A stretch of 64,000 bases of DNA from contig OX326957.1 in the NCBI GenBank assembly GCA_946800325.1, forward strand, positions 25,825,054 through 25,889,053, in the 5' to 3' direction. This document shows positions 20,371 to 33,070 of this stretch, piece after piece. Source of the stretch: Luzula sylvatica. Its lineage: Eukaryota > Streptophyta > Magnoliopsida > Poales > Juncaceae. The position numbers and the translations under genes are program-made. Under the pieces are notes generated by a model. It made no database searches. It saw only the letters and a list, made by a program, of their open reading frames with translations, and was not told the origin of the DNA. How positions within the stretch are numbered: position 1 is the stretch's first letter; each line of letters opens with the position of its first letter.

Positions 20371-22443
20371 ACTCGCTCGATGAGGAGCTGATAGGTGGCG
20401 ATGAATCTGGAAAAAAATATTTTGTTTCAACATCAAATATAATTTTAGAAAAATACCACCAAATATGTATGGGATATATTTTTTTTGAGAATTGTAGAGG
20501 TCCAAATGAAATTGTGCCAAATCATTTCTAAAAAAAAAGAAATTAATAACAGTAACATACCTCTAGAGTTCCTCTTGCCTTCCATGGCTTCCTTTTTTTC
20601 GTGACAACCGATGCAGAGAAATGGGCCATCCCATGCTCGTGACTTCCCGATCTCAGAATTTTCACTGTGGACTGAAATGCACTCGTTAGGTTTCAGCGCC
20701 ACCTGGCATATTGCGCATGCAAACACCTTGAATATATTCTTTATCGGATATTCCGTCTCCAGTCTGCAATATTCTCAATAAACAAAACAATTCAATACTC
20801 GAAGAACAAAAATGTTGGTTACATTTACGTACCTTTTGGCGAGACAAGCAGAGCCTTCTTTGAATATCTCTTCTACCACATCGGGTTCTTGGTACTCCAA
20901 ATTGTGCAAATTATTACACGATTCAGACGTTTTTTTCTTGAACATGTGTTTGAAAATGTTCATTCTGTGTTTCTTTGTGTGCGGAATGATTGTTGGAGTC
21001 GCTTTCTCTTGAGGCAACACGTCTACTACGATGCACGTTGTATCATCTCTTAGCCCTTTTAGTTGCACCGCATCCTACATATTATTTTTTACATTAAAAG
21101 TAAACTCAATTAATTTTTTTATTTTTTTTTATTGTCGGGGGATTACTTTAACGACTTGAGAGGCGGCGGCATCGGGAGTGAGACCTTTCGAGCAATTGAA
21201 TGCCATTTCAGGGCTAATTGCATCCCACACCCCATCACTCGATATGATTAGTCTACCACCGCCACTTGACAGCTTTATCCATTAAAAAAACAAACAAATA
21301 GAATAATTAATTGCGAAATTTGAACTTTAAAGTCGTAATTTATAGAAATTAATATACCTTGACTTGTTTGACATAAGGAACGGGAACGATGAATTCACCG
21401 ACGTCAAAATCCCCTATCGATCTCGAAAGGCACAATCCACCAGGCCAACATCTCAAAGGACCAACCTAATTTTTTTTGAAAAAAATATCGTCAAGTAAAT
21501 CACAATTAAGGTCCTTAATTTTACAATTGAAATATCGAAGGCATGTTACCATGACATTGGCGATAGGATTAAATTTCGCAACATTGCCACCACTTGCTGT
21601 TACTCTCTCAACCCTAAAACAAGATAATGGGAAAAAATTAAATCAAAGACTCGTTACATTACAAATGTACGTATAAAAATTAAAAATTATCAAGTGAAAA
21701 GTACTCTTCTTCATTTTCCTCGAGGCGGTGATCTGCAGATAAGTGGTAAAGCGAGCCTTCGGCAGACTCGAGCACGGCGCATGAGTCGCCCACAGATCCA
21801 ACTGTGATCACCATTCCGTCTATGATCACAAATGTAACTGTCGTCCCTGACGTGCGTACTTTAAAATAAAAATGCGTAAATGAGGAACATTATACATTGA
21901 TACAAAAAAGCACTCGAAAATATTATTATTATGTAAAAAGTTACCTTCGTCCTGTAAATCCTTATCGGTTTATACAAATCCAGAGACGAAAGCTCTGGGT
22001 AAAGCAGCGAGCCATTCTTCTCTTGTTAAATTCGAAGGAATGGCATTCAGAATATTGCCTAGTAACTTTTCCTTCGAATAAATAGCTGCTTGTTTACCGC
22101 CATGACCATCGAATATCTGAAAATTCGAGAATTGAAAAATAGAATAAATTTCAATCTTGTATGAGGGAAAGAAAATGGCTTCGCCATGAAAGCCAAGCGA
22201 ATATAGAGAAATATAATGGATGTCACTAACCGCGAAAACCGAGAATGTAGAGAGAGAATCACCCGGTACGTCCCTTTCACAGTCAGCCTTAATTAGTGTA
22301 AAATCTTCACCTTTCTTACTGTGACAAAATTCACCGTACAACAATTCACATTTCACGTGTTCTTTAACTTTCTCACTCTTTATCCCTTCTCTCTTCAGCA
22401 ATTCCCCTAGCGGTAATGGCCCGTTTTTACTTCTCAAATTCAT
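20369..22443 (-). pseudogene. PP2C copy 2, broken by a nonsense codon and an exon-9 insertion
   Basis: Paralogue of the gene at 9132-11251. Exons 22443-22231, 22116-21945, 21858-21705, 21613-21550, 21465-21358, 21272-21147, 21074-20833, 20763-20561 and 20406-20369 keep the same lengths (except the last) and all GT-AG sites. Codon 120 is TAA (21972-21970) where copy 1 has AAA (Lys), so translation would end after 119 residues, past the DGHGG motif but before the rest of the catalytic domain. In the GDSR motif Arg155 is Cys. The last exon meets a stop after 11 complete codons because of the ~330-bp insertion. It may still be transcribed, and a truncated protein would lack phosphatase activity. 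A sequencing error at codon 120 is possible but would not explain the exon-9 break. Confidence 0.85.
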
Positions 22444-22509
22444 ATTCCTTCCAATTCAATTACTAGAAAAAACGAGTAAATATAGAAGGTTCGGTGGTTC
22501 TCCAACTCA

Positions 22510-22765
22510 ATTACTAATCCAATTTTTATTCTAATACAAGCCAATTAGATGCTAATTGAACTTCTGATCGGCCTTCAAAAATCTAGATCGTAGCCAGAAT
22601 CAGAATGGTCTTCTAATTGAACTTATTCCGATGCAATGCCTCCAAGAACGAAGAATTTCTTTCTCTAGCTTTCTCTTCGGATTTCAAGATTAAGATCTCT
22701 TCTAGTGGTACTTATTAGCCTAGTTAGTTTGAGGAGTTAATTATTCAACAAATGTCTTCAGGCGA
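22510..22765. other. Extra DNA in the 5' flank of PP2C copy 2
   Basis: About 240 bp without a counterpart between 11325 and 11350 of copy 1. It is non-coding and of mixed composition, with phrases such as TTCTAATTGAACTT twice (near 22547 and 22612). It either inserted here or was lost from copy 1. Confidence 0.4.
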
Positions 22766-23118
22766 TGGTTAAGTGTGGTATCGGATCGGATGGTCTAGGA
22801 CGATTGATTAGTTTGTAAATGGTGAATAGTTATGATAGTGAGTCTATAGGCCTATAAATGGTCATATTTGTTAAAACATCATTTGAGCCTTTGACTGATT
22901 GACACGAAAGTGAACATTAATTTCATTTATTAAAAATAATAATTAACGTGTCAATTAGGTGTCAATTAAGATACTAGACTTTCACCTGTAGTATATTGTA
23001 AGAGGTTTGTTTCTATTTTATTAGAATGGACTGAATTAGAAAATTAAGGTTCCAAATAATTTCTTATTATAAATATGCCTAAAAATATGAAGTTTTTTGT
23101 GATCATAAAAATATATTT

Positions 23119-23268
23119 GTTTTTTTTTTGATTATTTAGGCGGGTTCAATGCCCCGCTCCCAAAATGATGCATAATAAAATATAACACCAATCAGTGTTG
23201 CGGCATTTATAGTGATATTTATATTTGATCACGACTTAACCCTCTTGTTTCACTCTTCTAGTTTTTTC
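23119..23268. other. Junction between duplicated gene segment and satellite
   Basis: Opens with a T-run, then a GC-richer piece with GCGGGTTCAATGCCCCGC (about 23139-23156), which folds as a 5-bp stem and fits the B-box pattern GWTCRANNC of tRNA genes and SINEs. There is no matching A-box or acceptor stem, so this is at most a SINE remnant. The rest is AT-rich and unassigned. Confidence 0.3.
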
Positions 23269-24899
23269 ATAAGCAAAATACTAATATATTTGTTTCTAGT
23301 TTTTCACCCTTCAAAAAATTCAAATAAGATATATTTATAAAAAATGATAAAATTGAAGTGTAACATAAGCAAAATACTCAATTTTCATGTCGTACTCAAA
23401 ATACTCCGTAATTAAAGACTAACACACAAAAATTTCTTAAAAATGCAAAAACAGAAGTCTAACACCTTCCAAAAATTCAATTAAGATACTTTTTAAAAAA
23501 ATATTAAAATTGAAGTATAACACAAGCAAAATACTCAATTTTCATGTCGTACTCAAAATACTCCATAATTGAAAACTAACACACACAAATTTAAATTTTT
23601 TCTAAAATTTCTTAAAAAATACAAAAATAGAAGTCTAACACCTTCAAAAAATTCAATGAAGATATTTTTTACAAAAATGTTAAAATTGAAGCGTAGCACA
23701 AGAAAAATACTTAATTTTCATGTCGTACTCCAAATACTCCATAATTGAAGACTAACACACAAATTTAAAATTTTTAAAAAATTTCTTAAAAATGCAAAAA
23801 CTGAAGTCTAACACCTTAAAAAAATTCAATAAATATATTTTAAAAAAAAATGTTAAAATTGAAGTGTAACACAAGCAAAATACTCAATTTTCATGTCGTA
23901 CTCAAAATATTCCATAATTGAAGACTAACACACACAAATATCATTTTTTTCAAAAATTATTTAAAATTTCAAAAACGGAAGTCTAACACCTTCAAATAAT
24001 TTAATTAAGATATTAAAAAAAAAATGTTAAAACTTAAGTGTAAAACAAGCAAAATACTCAATTTTCATGTCGCACTCAAAATCCGTAATTGAAGACTAAC
24101 ACACACAAATTTAAATTTTTTCAAAAATTTCTTAAAAATGCAAAAACAGAAGTCTAACACCTTCAAAAAATTCAGTGCTGAAATTTTTGAAAAAAAAATG
24201 TCAAAATTGAAGTGTAACACAAGAAAAATACTCAATTTTCATGTCGTACTCAAAATACTCCATAAATGAAGGCTAACACATAAATTTCAATTTTTTCATA
24301 AATTTCTTAAAAATGCAAAAACTGAAGTCTAACACCTTCAAAATATTCAATTAAGATATTTTTTTAAAAAAATTTAAAATTGAAGTTTAACAGAAGCAAA
24401 ATACTCAAGTTTCATGTCGTACTCAAAATACTCCATAATTGAAGACCAACACACACAAATTACAATATTTTAAAAAATTTCTTAAAATTGCAAAAACAGA
24501 AGTCTAACACCTTCAAAAAATTCAATTAAGATATTTTAAATTTTTTTTTTAAAATTGAAGTTTAACAGAAGCAAAATACTCAATTTTCATGTCGTACTCA
24601 AAGTACTACATAATTGAAGACTAACACACACAAATTTAAATTTTTTCAAAAAAATCTTAAAAATGCAAAAACAAAAATCTAACATTTTCAAAAAATTCAA
24701 TTAAGATATTTTTTAGAAAAAATTTAAAATTGAAGTGTAACACAAGCATAATACTCAACTTTGATGTCGTACTCAAAATACTCCATAATTGAAGACTCAC
24801 ACACACAATTATCAATTTTTTAGAAAATTTCTTAAAAAATGCAAACAAATAAGTCTAACACCTTCAAATAATTCAATTAACATATTTTTTAAAAAAATG

Positions 24900-27800
24900 A
24901 TAAAATTGAAGTGTAACACAAGCAAAATACTCAATTTTCAAGTCGTACTCAAAATACTCCATAATTGAAGACTAACACACACAAATTTCAATTTTTTCAT
25001 AAATTTCATAAAAGTGCAAAAAAAGAAGGCTAACACCTTAAAAAAAAAAAAAAAATTCAATTATGATATTTCTAAAAAAATTATTAAAATTGAAGTGTAA
25101 CACAAGCAAAATAGTCAATTTTCATGTCGCACTCAAAATACTCCATAATTGAAGACTAACACATACAAATTTCAATTTTTTTAAAAATTTCTTATAAATG
25201 CAAAAACAGAAGTATAACACCTTCAAAAAAATCAAATAAGATATTTTTATAAAAAATGTTAAACTTGAAGTGTAATACAAACAAAATACTCAATTTTCAT
25301 GTGGTACTCAAAATACTCCATTATTGAAGACTAACAAATTCAAATTTCAATTGTTTCAAAAATTTCTTAAAATGCCAAAAACAGAAGTCTAACGCCTTCA
25401 AAAAATTCAAATAAGATATTTTTATAAAAAATGTTAAACTTGAAGTCTAACACAAACAAAATACTCAATTTTCATGTCGTACTCAAAATACTCCATAATT
25501 GAAGATTAACACAGACAAATTTCAATTTTTTCAAAAATTTCATAAAAATAAAAAAACAGAAGTCTAACACCTTCAAAAAATTCAATTAAGATATTTTTTA
25601 AAAAAAATATTAAAATTGAAGTGTAACCCAAGAAAAATACTTAATTTTCATGCCGAACTCAAAATCTCCATAATTGAAGACTAACACACACAAATTTCAA
25701 TTTTTTAATAAATTACTTACAAATGCAAAAACAGAAGTCTAACACCTTCAAAAAATCAAATTAAGATATTTCTTAAAAATTTAAAATTGAAGTGTAACAC
25801 AAGCAAAATAATCAATTTTCATGTCGTATTCAAACTACTCCATAATTGAAGACTAACACACACAAATTTCAATTTTTTCAAAAATTTCTTAAAAATGCAA
25901 AAACAGAAGTCTAACACCTTCTAAAAATTCAATTAATATATTTTTTAATTTTTTTTTGAAATTGAAGTGTAACACAAGTAAAATACTCAATTTTCATGTT
26001 GTATTCAAAATACTCAATAATTGAAGACTAACACACACACAAATATCAATTTTTTCCAAAATTACTTAAATTTGTAAAAACAGAAGTCAAACACCTTCAA
26101 ATAATTTAATTAAGATATTTAAAAAAAATGTTAAAATTTAAGTGTAAAACAAGCAAAATACTCAATTTTCAAGTCGCACTCAAAATACTCCATAATTGAA
26201 GACTAACAATCACAAATTTTAATTTTTTAAAAAAATTATTAAAAATGCAAAACCATAAGTCTAACACCTTCAAAAATTCCAAATAAGATATTTTTACAAA
26301 AATTGTTAAAATTGAAGTTTAACACAAGCAAAATACTCAATTTTCATGTCGCACTCAAAATACTCCACATTTGAAGACTGACACATACAAATTTCATTTT
26401 TTTAAAAAATTTCTTAAAAATGCAAAAACAGAAGTCTAACAGCTTCAAAAAATTCAGTTCAGATATTTTTAAAAAAAATGTTAAAATTGAAGTGTAACAC
26501 AAGAAAAATACTCAATTTTCATGTCGTACTCAAAATACTCCATAATTGAAGACTAACACACACAAATTTTAATTTTTTCATAAATTTCTAAAAAGTGCAA
26601 AAAATGAATGCACCTTGAAAAAAAAAATTCAATTATGATATTTTTAAAAAATTAATAAAATTGAAGTGCAACACAAGAAAAATACTCAATTTTCATGTCG
26701 CACTCAAAATAATCTATAATTGAAGACTAACAGTTACAAATTTCAATTTTTAAAAAATGCTAAAACAGAAGTCTAACACCTTCAAAAAATTCAAATAATA
26801 TATTTTTATAAAAAATGTTAAACTTGAAGTGTAATACAAGCAAAATACTCAATTTTCATTTCGTACTCAAAATACTCCATAATTGAAGACTAACAAATAC
26901 AAATTTCAATTGTTTCAAAAATTTCTTAAAAATGCAAAAAACAGAAGTCTAACACCTTCAAAGAATTCAAATAAGATATTTTTATAAAAAATGTTAAACT
27001 TGAAGTGTAACACAAACAAAATATTCAATTTTCATGCCGTACTAAAAATACTCCGTAATTGATGATTAACACACACAAATGTCATTTTTTTCAAATATTC
27101 CTTAAAAATGCAAAGACAGAAGTGTAACACCTTCAAAAAATTCAATTAAGATATTTTTTTTAAAAAATATTAAAATTGAAGTGTAACACAAGAAAAATAG
27201 TAAATTTTCATGTCCAACTCAAAATACTCCATAATCGAAGGCTAGCACACACAAATTTCTATTTTTTCAAAAATTTCTCAAAAATGCAAAAACAGAAGTC
27301 TGACACCTTCTAAAAATTGAATTAATATATTTCTTAAAAAAAATTTAAAATTCAAGTGTAACACAAGCAAAATACTCATTTTTCATGTCGTATTCAAAAT
27401 ACTCCATAATTGAAGACTAACACACACAAATTTCAATTTTTTTAAAAATTTCTTAAAAATGCAAAAACAGAAGTCTGACACCTTCTAAAAATTGAATTAA
27501 TATATTTTTTAAATTTTTTTTGAAATTGAAGTGTAACACAAGCAAAATACTCAATTTTCATGTCGTATTCAAAATACTCCATGATTGAAGACTAACACAC
27601 ACACAAATATCAATTTTTTCCAAAATTACTTACATTTGCAAAAATAGAAGTCTTAACACCTTCAAATAATTTAATTAAAATATTTAAAAAAAATGTTAAA
27701 ATTTAAGTGTAAAACTAGCAAAATACTAAATTTTCAAGTCGCACTCAAAATACTCCATAATTGAAGACTAACACACACAAATTTTAATTTTTTAAAAAAA

Positions 27801-28200
27801 TTATTGAAAATGCAAAAACATAAGTCTAACACCTTCAAAAAATTCAAATAAGATATTTTTATAAAAAATGTTGAAATTGAAGTTTAACACAAGCAAAATA
27901 CTCAATTTTCATGTCGTACTCAAAATACTCCACATTTGAAGACTAACACTTACAAATTACAATTTTTAAAAAAATTTCTTAAAAATGCAAAAACAGAAGT
28001 CTAACACCTTCAAAAAATTCAGTTGAGATATTTTTTAAAAAAATGTTCAAATTGAAGTGTAACACAAGCAAAATACTCAATTTTCATGTCTTACTCAAAA
28101 TAATCCATAATTGAAGACTAACACACACAAATTTTAATTTTTTCATAAATTTCAAAAAAGTGCAAACAAAGAAGGCTAACATCTTAACAAAAAAAAAAAA
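24900..28200 (+). repeat. 9-monomer higher-order repeat (~1.57 kb)
   Basis: Variant monomers recur in the same order at about 1564-1580 bp. Examples are AAATATCAATTTTTTCC at 26041 and 27605, and the oligo-A variant near 25028, 26602 (degenerate) and 28174. At about 174 bp per monomer this is nine units. Copies differ at many sites, so this is an older duplication than the 5.45-kb unit further right. Limits are approximate. Confidence 0.6.
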
Positions 28201-28802
28201 AATTAAATTATGATATTTTTTAAAAAATTAATAAAATTGAAGTGTAACACAAGCAAAATACTCAATTTTCATGTCGCACTCAAAATACTCCACATATGAA
28301 GACTAACACTTACAAATTTCAATTTTTTCAAAAATTTCTTAAAAATGCAAAAACAAAAGTCAAATACCTTCAAAAAATTCAATCAAGATATTTTTAAAAA
28401 AAAATTTAAAATTGATGTGTAACACAATCAAAAGACTCAATTTTCATGTTGTACTCTAAATACTCCATAATTGAAGACGGACACACACAAATTTCAATTT
28501 TTTCAAAAATTTCTTAAAAATGCAAAAACAAAAGTCTAAAACCTTGAAATAATTCAATTAAGACATTTTTTAAATTTCTTTTTAAATTGAAGTGTCACAC
28601 AAGCAAAATACTCAATTTTCATGTCGTACTCAAAATACTCCATAATTGATGACTAACACACACAAGTATCAATTTTTACAAAAATTACTTAAAATTTCAA
28701 AAACAGAAGTCTAGCACCTTCAAATAATTTAATTAAGATATTTGAATTTTTTTTAAAAATTTAAGTGTAAAACGAGAAAAAAGCTCAATTTTAATGTCGC
28801 AC

Positions 28803-31800
28803 TCAAAATACTCCATTATTGAAGACTAACAAATTCAAATTTCAATTTTTTTAAAAATTTCTTAAAAATGCAAAAAACAGAAGTCTAACACCTTCAAAAA
28901 ATTCAAATACGATATTTTTATAAAAAATGTTAAACTTGAAGTCTAACACAAACAAAATACTCAATTTTACTGTCGTACTCATACTACTCCGTAATTGAAG
29001 ATTCACATAAATTTCAATTTTTTCAAAAATTTCATAAAAATGCAAAAACAGAAGTCTAACACCTTCAAAAAATTCAGTTAAGTTATTTTTTTTAAAAAAT
29101 ATTAAAATTGAAGTGTAACACAACAAAAGTACTTAATTTTCATGTCGAACTCAAAATACTCCATAATTGAAGACTAACACACACAAATTTCAATTTTTTA
29201 ATAAATTACTTAAAAATACAAAAACATAAGTCTAACACCTTCAAAAAATTCAATTAAGATATTTCTTAAAAAAAAATTAAAAATTGAAAGGTCACACAAG
29301 CAAAATACTCAATTTTCATGTCGTATTCAAAATACTCCATAATTGAAGACTAACACACACAAAATTCAATTATTTCAAAAATTTCTTAAAAATGCAAAAA
29401 CAGAAGTCTAACACCTTCAAGCAATTTAATTATGATATTTAAAAAAGATGATAAAATTTAAGTGTAAAAACAAGAAATAAACTCAATTTTCATGTCGCAC
29501 ACAAAATACTCCGTAATTGAAGACTAACACACACAAATTTCAATTTTTTCGAAAATTTCATAAAAATGCAAAAACATAAGTCTAACACCTTCAAAAAATT
29601 CAATTGAGATATTTAATAAAAAATGTTCAAATTGAAGGGTAACACAAGCAAAATACTCAATTTTCATGTCGTACTCAAAATACTCCATAATTGAAGACTA
29701 ACACACACAAATTTTAATTTTTTCATAAATTTCAAAAAAGTGCAAAAAAAGAAGGCTAACACCTTAAAAAAAAAAATTCAATTATGATATTTTTAAAAAA
29801 ATTAATAAAATTGAAGTGTAACACAAGCAAAATACTCAATTTTCACGTCGCACTCAAAATAATGCATAATTGAAGACTAACACTTACAAATTTCAATTTT
29901 TTAAAAAAATTCTTAAAAATGGAAAAACAGAAGTCTAACACCTTCAAAATATTCAAATAATATATTTTTATAAAAAATGTTAAACTTGAAGTGTAAGACA
30001 AGAAAAATACTCAATTTTCATTTCGTACTCCAAATACTCCTTAATTGAAGACTAACAAATATAAATTTCAATTATTTCAATAATTTCTTAAAAATGCAAA
30101 AACAGAAGTCTAACACCTTCAAACAATTTTATGATATTTAAAAAAGATGTTAAAATTTAAGTGTAAAAACAAGCAAAATACTCAATTTTCATGTCGCACT
30201 CAAAATACTCCGAAATTGAAAACTAACACACACAAATTTCAATTTTTTCAAAAATTTCTTAAAAATGCAAAAAACAGAAGTGTAACACCTTCAAAAAATT
30301 CAATTAAGATATTTTTTAAACAAATGTTCAAATTGAAGTATAACACAAGCAAAATACTTAATTTTCATGTCGTACTCAAAATACTCCTTAATTGAAGACT
30401 AACACACACAAATTTTAATTTTTTCATAAATTTCAAAAAAGTGCAAAAAAAGAAGGGTAACACCTTAAAAAAAAAAAATTTAATTATGATATTTTTTAAA
30501 AAATTAATAAAATTGAAGTGTAACACAAGCAAAATTCCCAATTTTCATGTCGCATTCAAAATACTCCACATTTGAAGACTAACACTTACAAATTTCAATT
30601 TTTTCAAAAATTTCTTAAAAATGCAAAAACTAAAGTCCAATACCTTCAAAAAATTCAATCAAGATAATTTTTAAAAAAATTTAAAATTGATGTGTAACAC
30701 AATCAAATGACTCAATTTTCATGTCGTACTCAAAATACTCCATAATTGAAGACCGACACACACAAATTTTAATTTTTTCAAAAATTTCTTAAAAATGCAA
30801 AATCAAAAGTCTAAGACCTTGAAATAATTCAATTAAGACATTTTTTAAATTTCTTTTTAAATTGAAGTGTAACACAAGCAAAGTACTCAATTTTCATGTC
30901 GTACTCAAAATACTCCATAATTGAAGACTAACACACACAAGTATCAATTTTTACAAAAATTACTTAAAATTTAAAAAACAGAAGTCTAGCACCTTCAAAT
31001 AATTTAATTAAGATATTTGAATTTTTTTTTAAAATTTAAGTGTAAAACGAGCAAAATGCTCAATTTTAATGTCGCACTCAAAATACTCCGTAATAGAAGA
31101 CTAACACACACAAATTTAAATTTTTTCAAAAATTCAAAAACAGAAGTCTGACACCTTCAAAAAATTCAATTAAGATATTTCTTAAAAAAAATTTAAAATT
31201 GAAGTGTCACACAAGCAAAACAATCAATTTTCATGAGGTACTCAAAATACTCCATTATTGAAGACTAACAAATTCAAATTTCAATTTTTTTAAAAATTTC
31301 TTAAAAATGCAAAAAACAGAAGTCTAACACCTTCAAAAAATTCAAATAAGATATTTTTATAAAAAATGTTAAACTTGAAGTCTAACACAAACAAAATACT
31401 CAATTTTCCTGCCGTACTCAAACTACTCCGTAATTGAAGATTCACATAAATTTCAATTTTTTCAAAAATTTCATAAAAATGCAAAAACAGAAGTCTAACA
31501 CCTTCAAAAAATTCAGTTAAGTTATTTTTTTAAAAAAATATTAAAATTGAAGTGTAACACAACAAAAGTACTTAATTTTCATGTCGAACTCAAAATACTC
31601 CATAATTGAAGACTAACACACACAAATTTCAATTTTTTTAATAAATTACTTAAAAATGCAAAAACAGAAGTCTAACACCTTAAAAAAATTCAATTAAGAT
31701 ATTTCTTAAAAAAAAATTAAAAATTGAAGTGTCACACAAGCAAAATACTCAATTTTCATGTCGTACTCAAAATACTCCATAATTGAAGACTAACACACAC

Positions 31801-33070
31801 AAAATTCAATTATTTCAAAAATTTCTTAAAAATGCAAAAACAGAAGTCTAACACCTTCAAGCAATTTAATTATGATATTTAAAAAATATGTTAAAATTTA
31901 AGTGTAAAAGCAAGCAAGAAACTCAATTTTCATGTCGCACACAAAATACTCCGTAATTGAAGACTAACACACACAAATTTCAATTTTTTCGAAAATTTCT
32001 TAAAAATGCAAAAACAGAAGTCTAACACATTCAAAAAATTCAATTGAGATATTTAAAAAAAAATGTTCAAATTGAAGGGTAACACAAGCAAAATACTCAA
32101 TTTTCATGTCGTACTCAAAATACTCCATAATTGAAGACTAACACACACAAATTTAATTTTTTCATAAATTTCAAAAAAGTGCAAAAAAAGAAGGCTAACA
32201 CCTTAAAAAAAAAAAAAAAAATTCAATTATGATATTTAAAAAAAAATTAATAAAATTGAAGTGTAACACAAGCAAAATACTCACTTTTCACGTCGCACTC
32301 AAAATAATCCATAATTGAAGACTAACACTTACAAATTTCAATTTTTTAAAAAATTTCTTAAAAAAGCAAAAATAGAAGTCTAACACCTTCAAAAAATTCA
32401 AATAATATATTTTTATAAAAAATGTTAAACTTGAAGTGTAAGACAAGAAAAATACTCAATTTTCATTTCGTACTCCAAATAATCCTTAATTGAAGACTAA
32501 CAAATATAAATTTCAATTATTTCAATAATTTCTTAAAAATGCAAAAACAGAAGTCTAACACCTTCAAACAATTTAATTATGATATTTAAAAAAGATGTTA
32601 ATATTTAAGTGTAAAAACAAGCAAAATACTCAATTTTCATGTCGCACTCAAAATACTCCGAAATTGAAGACTAACACACACAAATTTCAATTTTTTCAAA
32701 AATATCTTAAAAATGCAAAAAACAGAAGTGTAACACCTTCAAAAAATTCAATTAAGATATTTTTTAAAAGAATGTTCAAATTGAAGAGCAAAATACTAAA
32801 TTTTCATGTCGTACTCAAAATACTCCTTAATTGAAGACTAACACACACAAATTTTAATTTTTTCATAAATTTCAAAAAAGTGCATAAAAAGAAGGCTAAC
32901 ACCTTAAAAAAAAAAAAAAAAATTCAATTATGATATTTTTAAAAAAATTAATAAAATTGAAGTGTAACGCAAGCAAAATACTCAATTTTCATGTCGCACT
33001 CAAAATACTCCACATTTGTAGACTAACACTTACAAATTTCAATTTTTTAAAAACTTTCTTAAAAATGCAA
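28803..33070 (+). repeat. 14-monomer higher-order repeat (~2.44 kb), about 1.75 copies
   Basis: 28803-31241 and 31242 to about 33070 are collinear with a constant offset of 2439 bp. The oligo-A variant GAAGG(C/G)TAACACC occurs at 29754 and 30455 in the first and at 32193 and 32894 in the second copy, with identical 701-bp spacing. 2439 bp is 14 monomers. Copies are clearly alike but have frequent single changes. Confidence 0.75.

Larger units (their letters stand above)
18889..23118 (+). repeat. Segmental duplication, copy 2 (with PP2C pseudogene)
   Basis: Direct copy of 6132-11715 without the foldback and hAT insertions but with its own extra DNA: an insert at about 20041-20370 in the last PP2C exon and about 240 bp at 22510-22765 in the 5' flank. 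The left end shares the 21 bp at 18889-18909 with 6132-6152. The right end stops at ATTTGTT near 23118, about 150 bp before the satellite. Confidence 0.85.

Noticed and set aside
23137..23160. tRNA gene
   Set aside because: Only a T-arm-like stem-loop; no acceptor stem, D-arm or anticodon arm could be paired around it.
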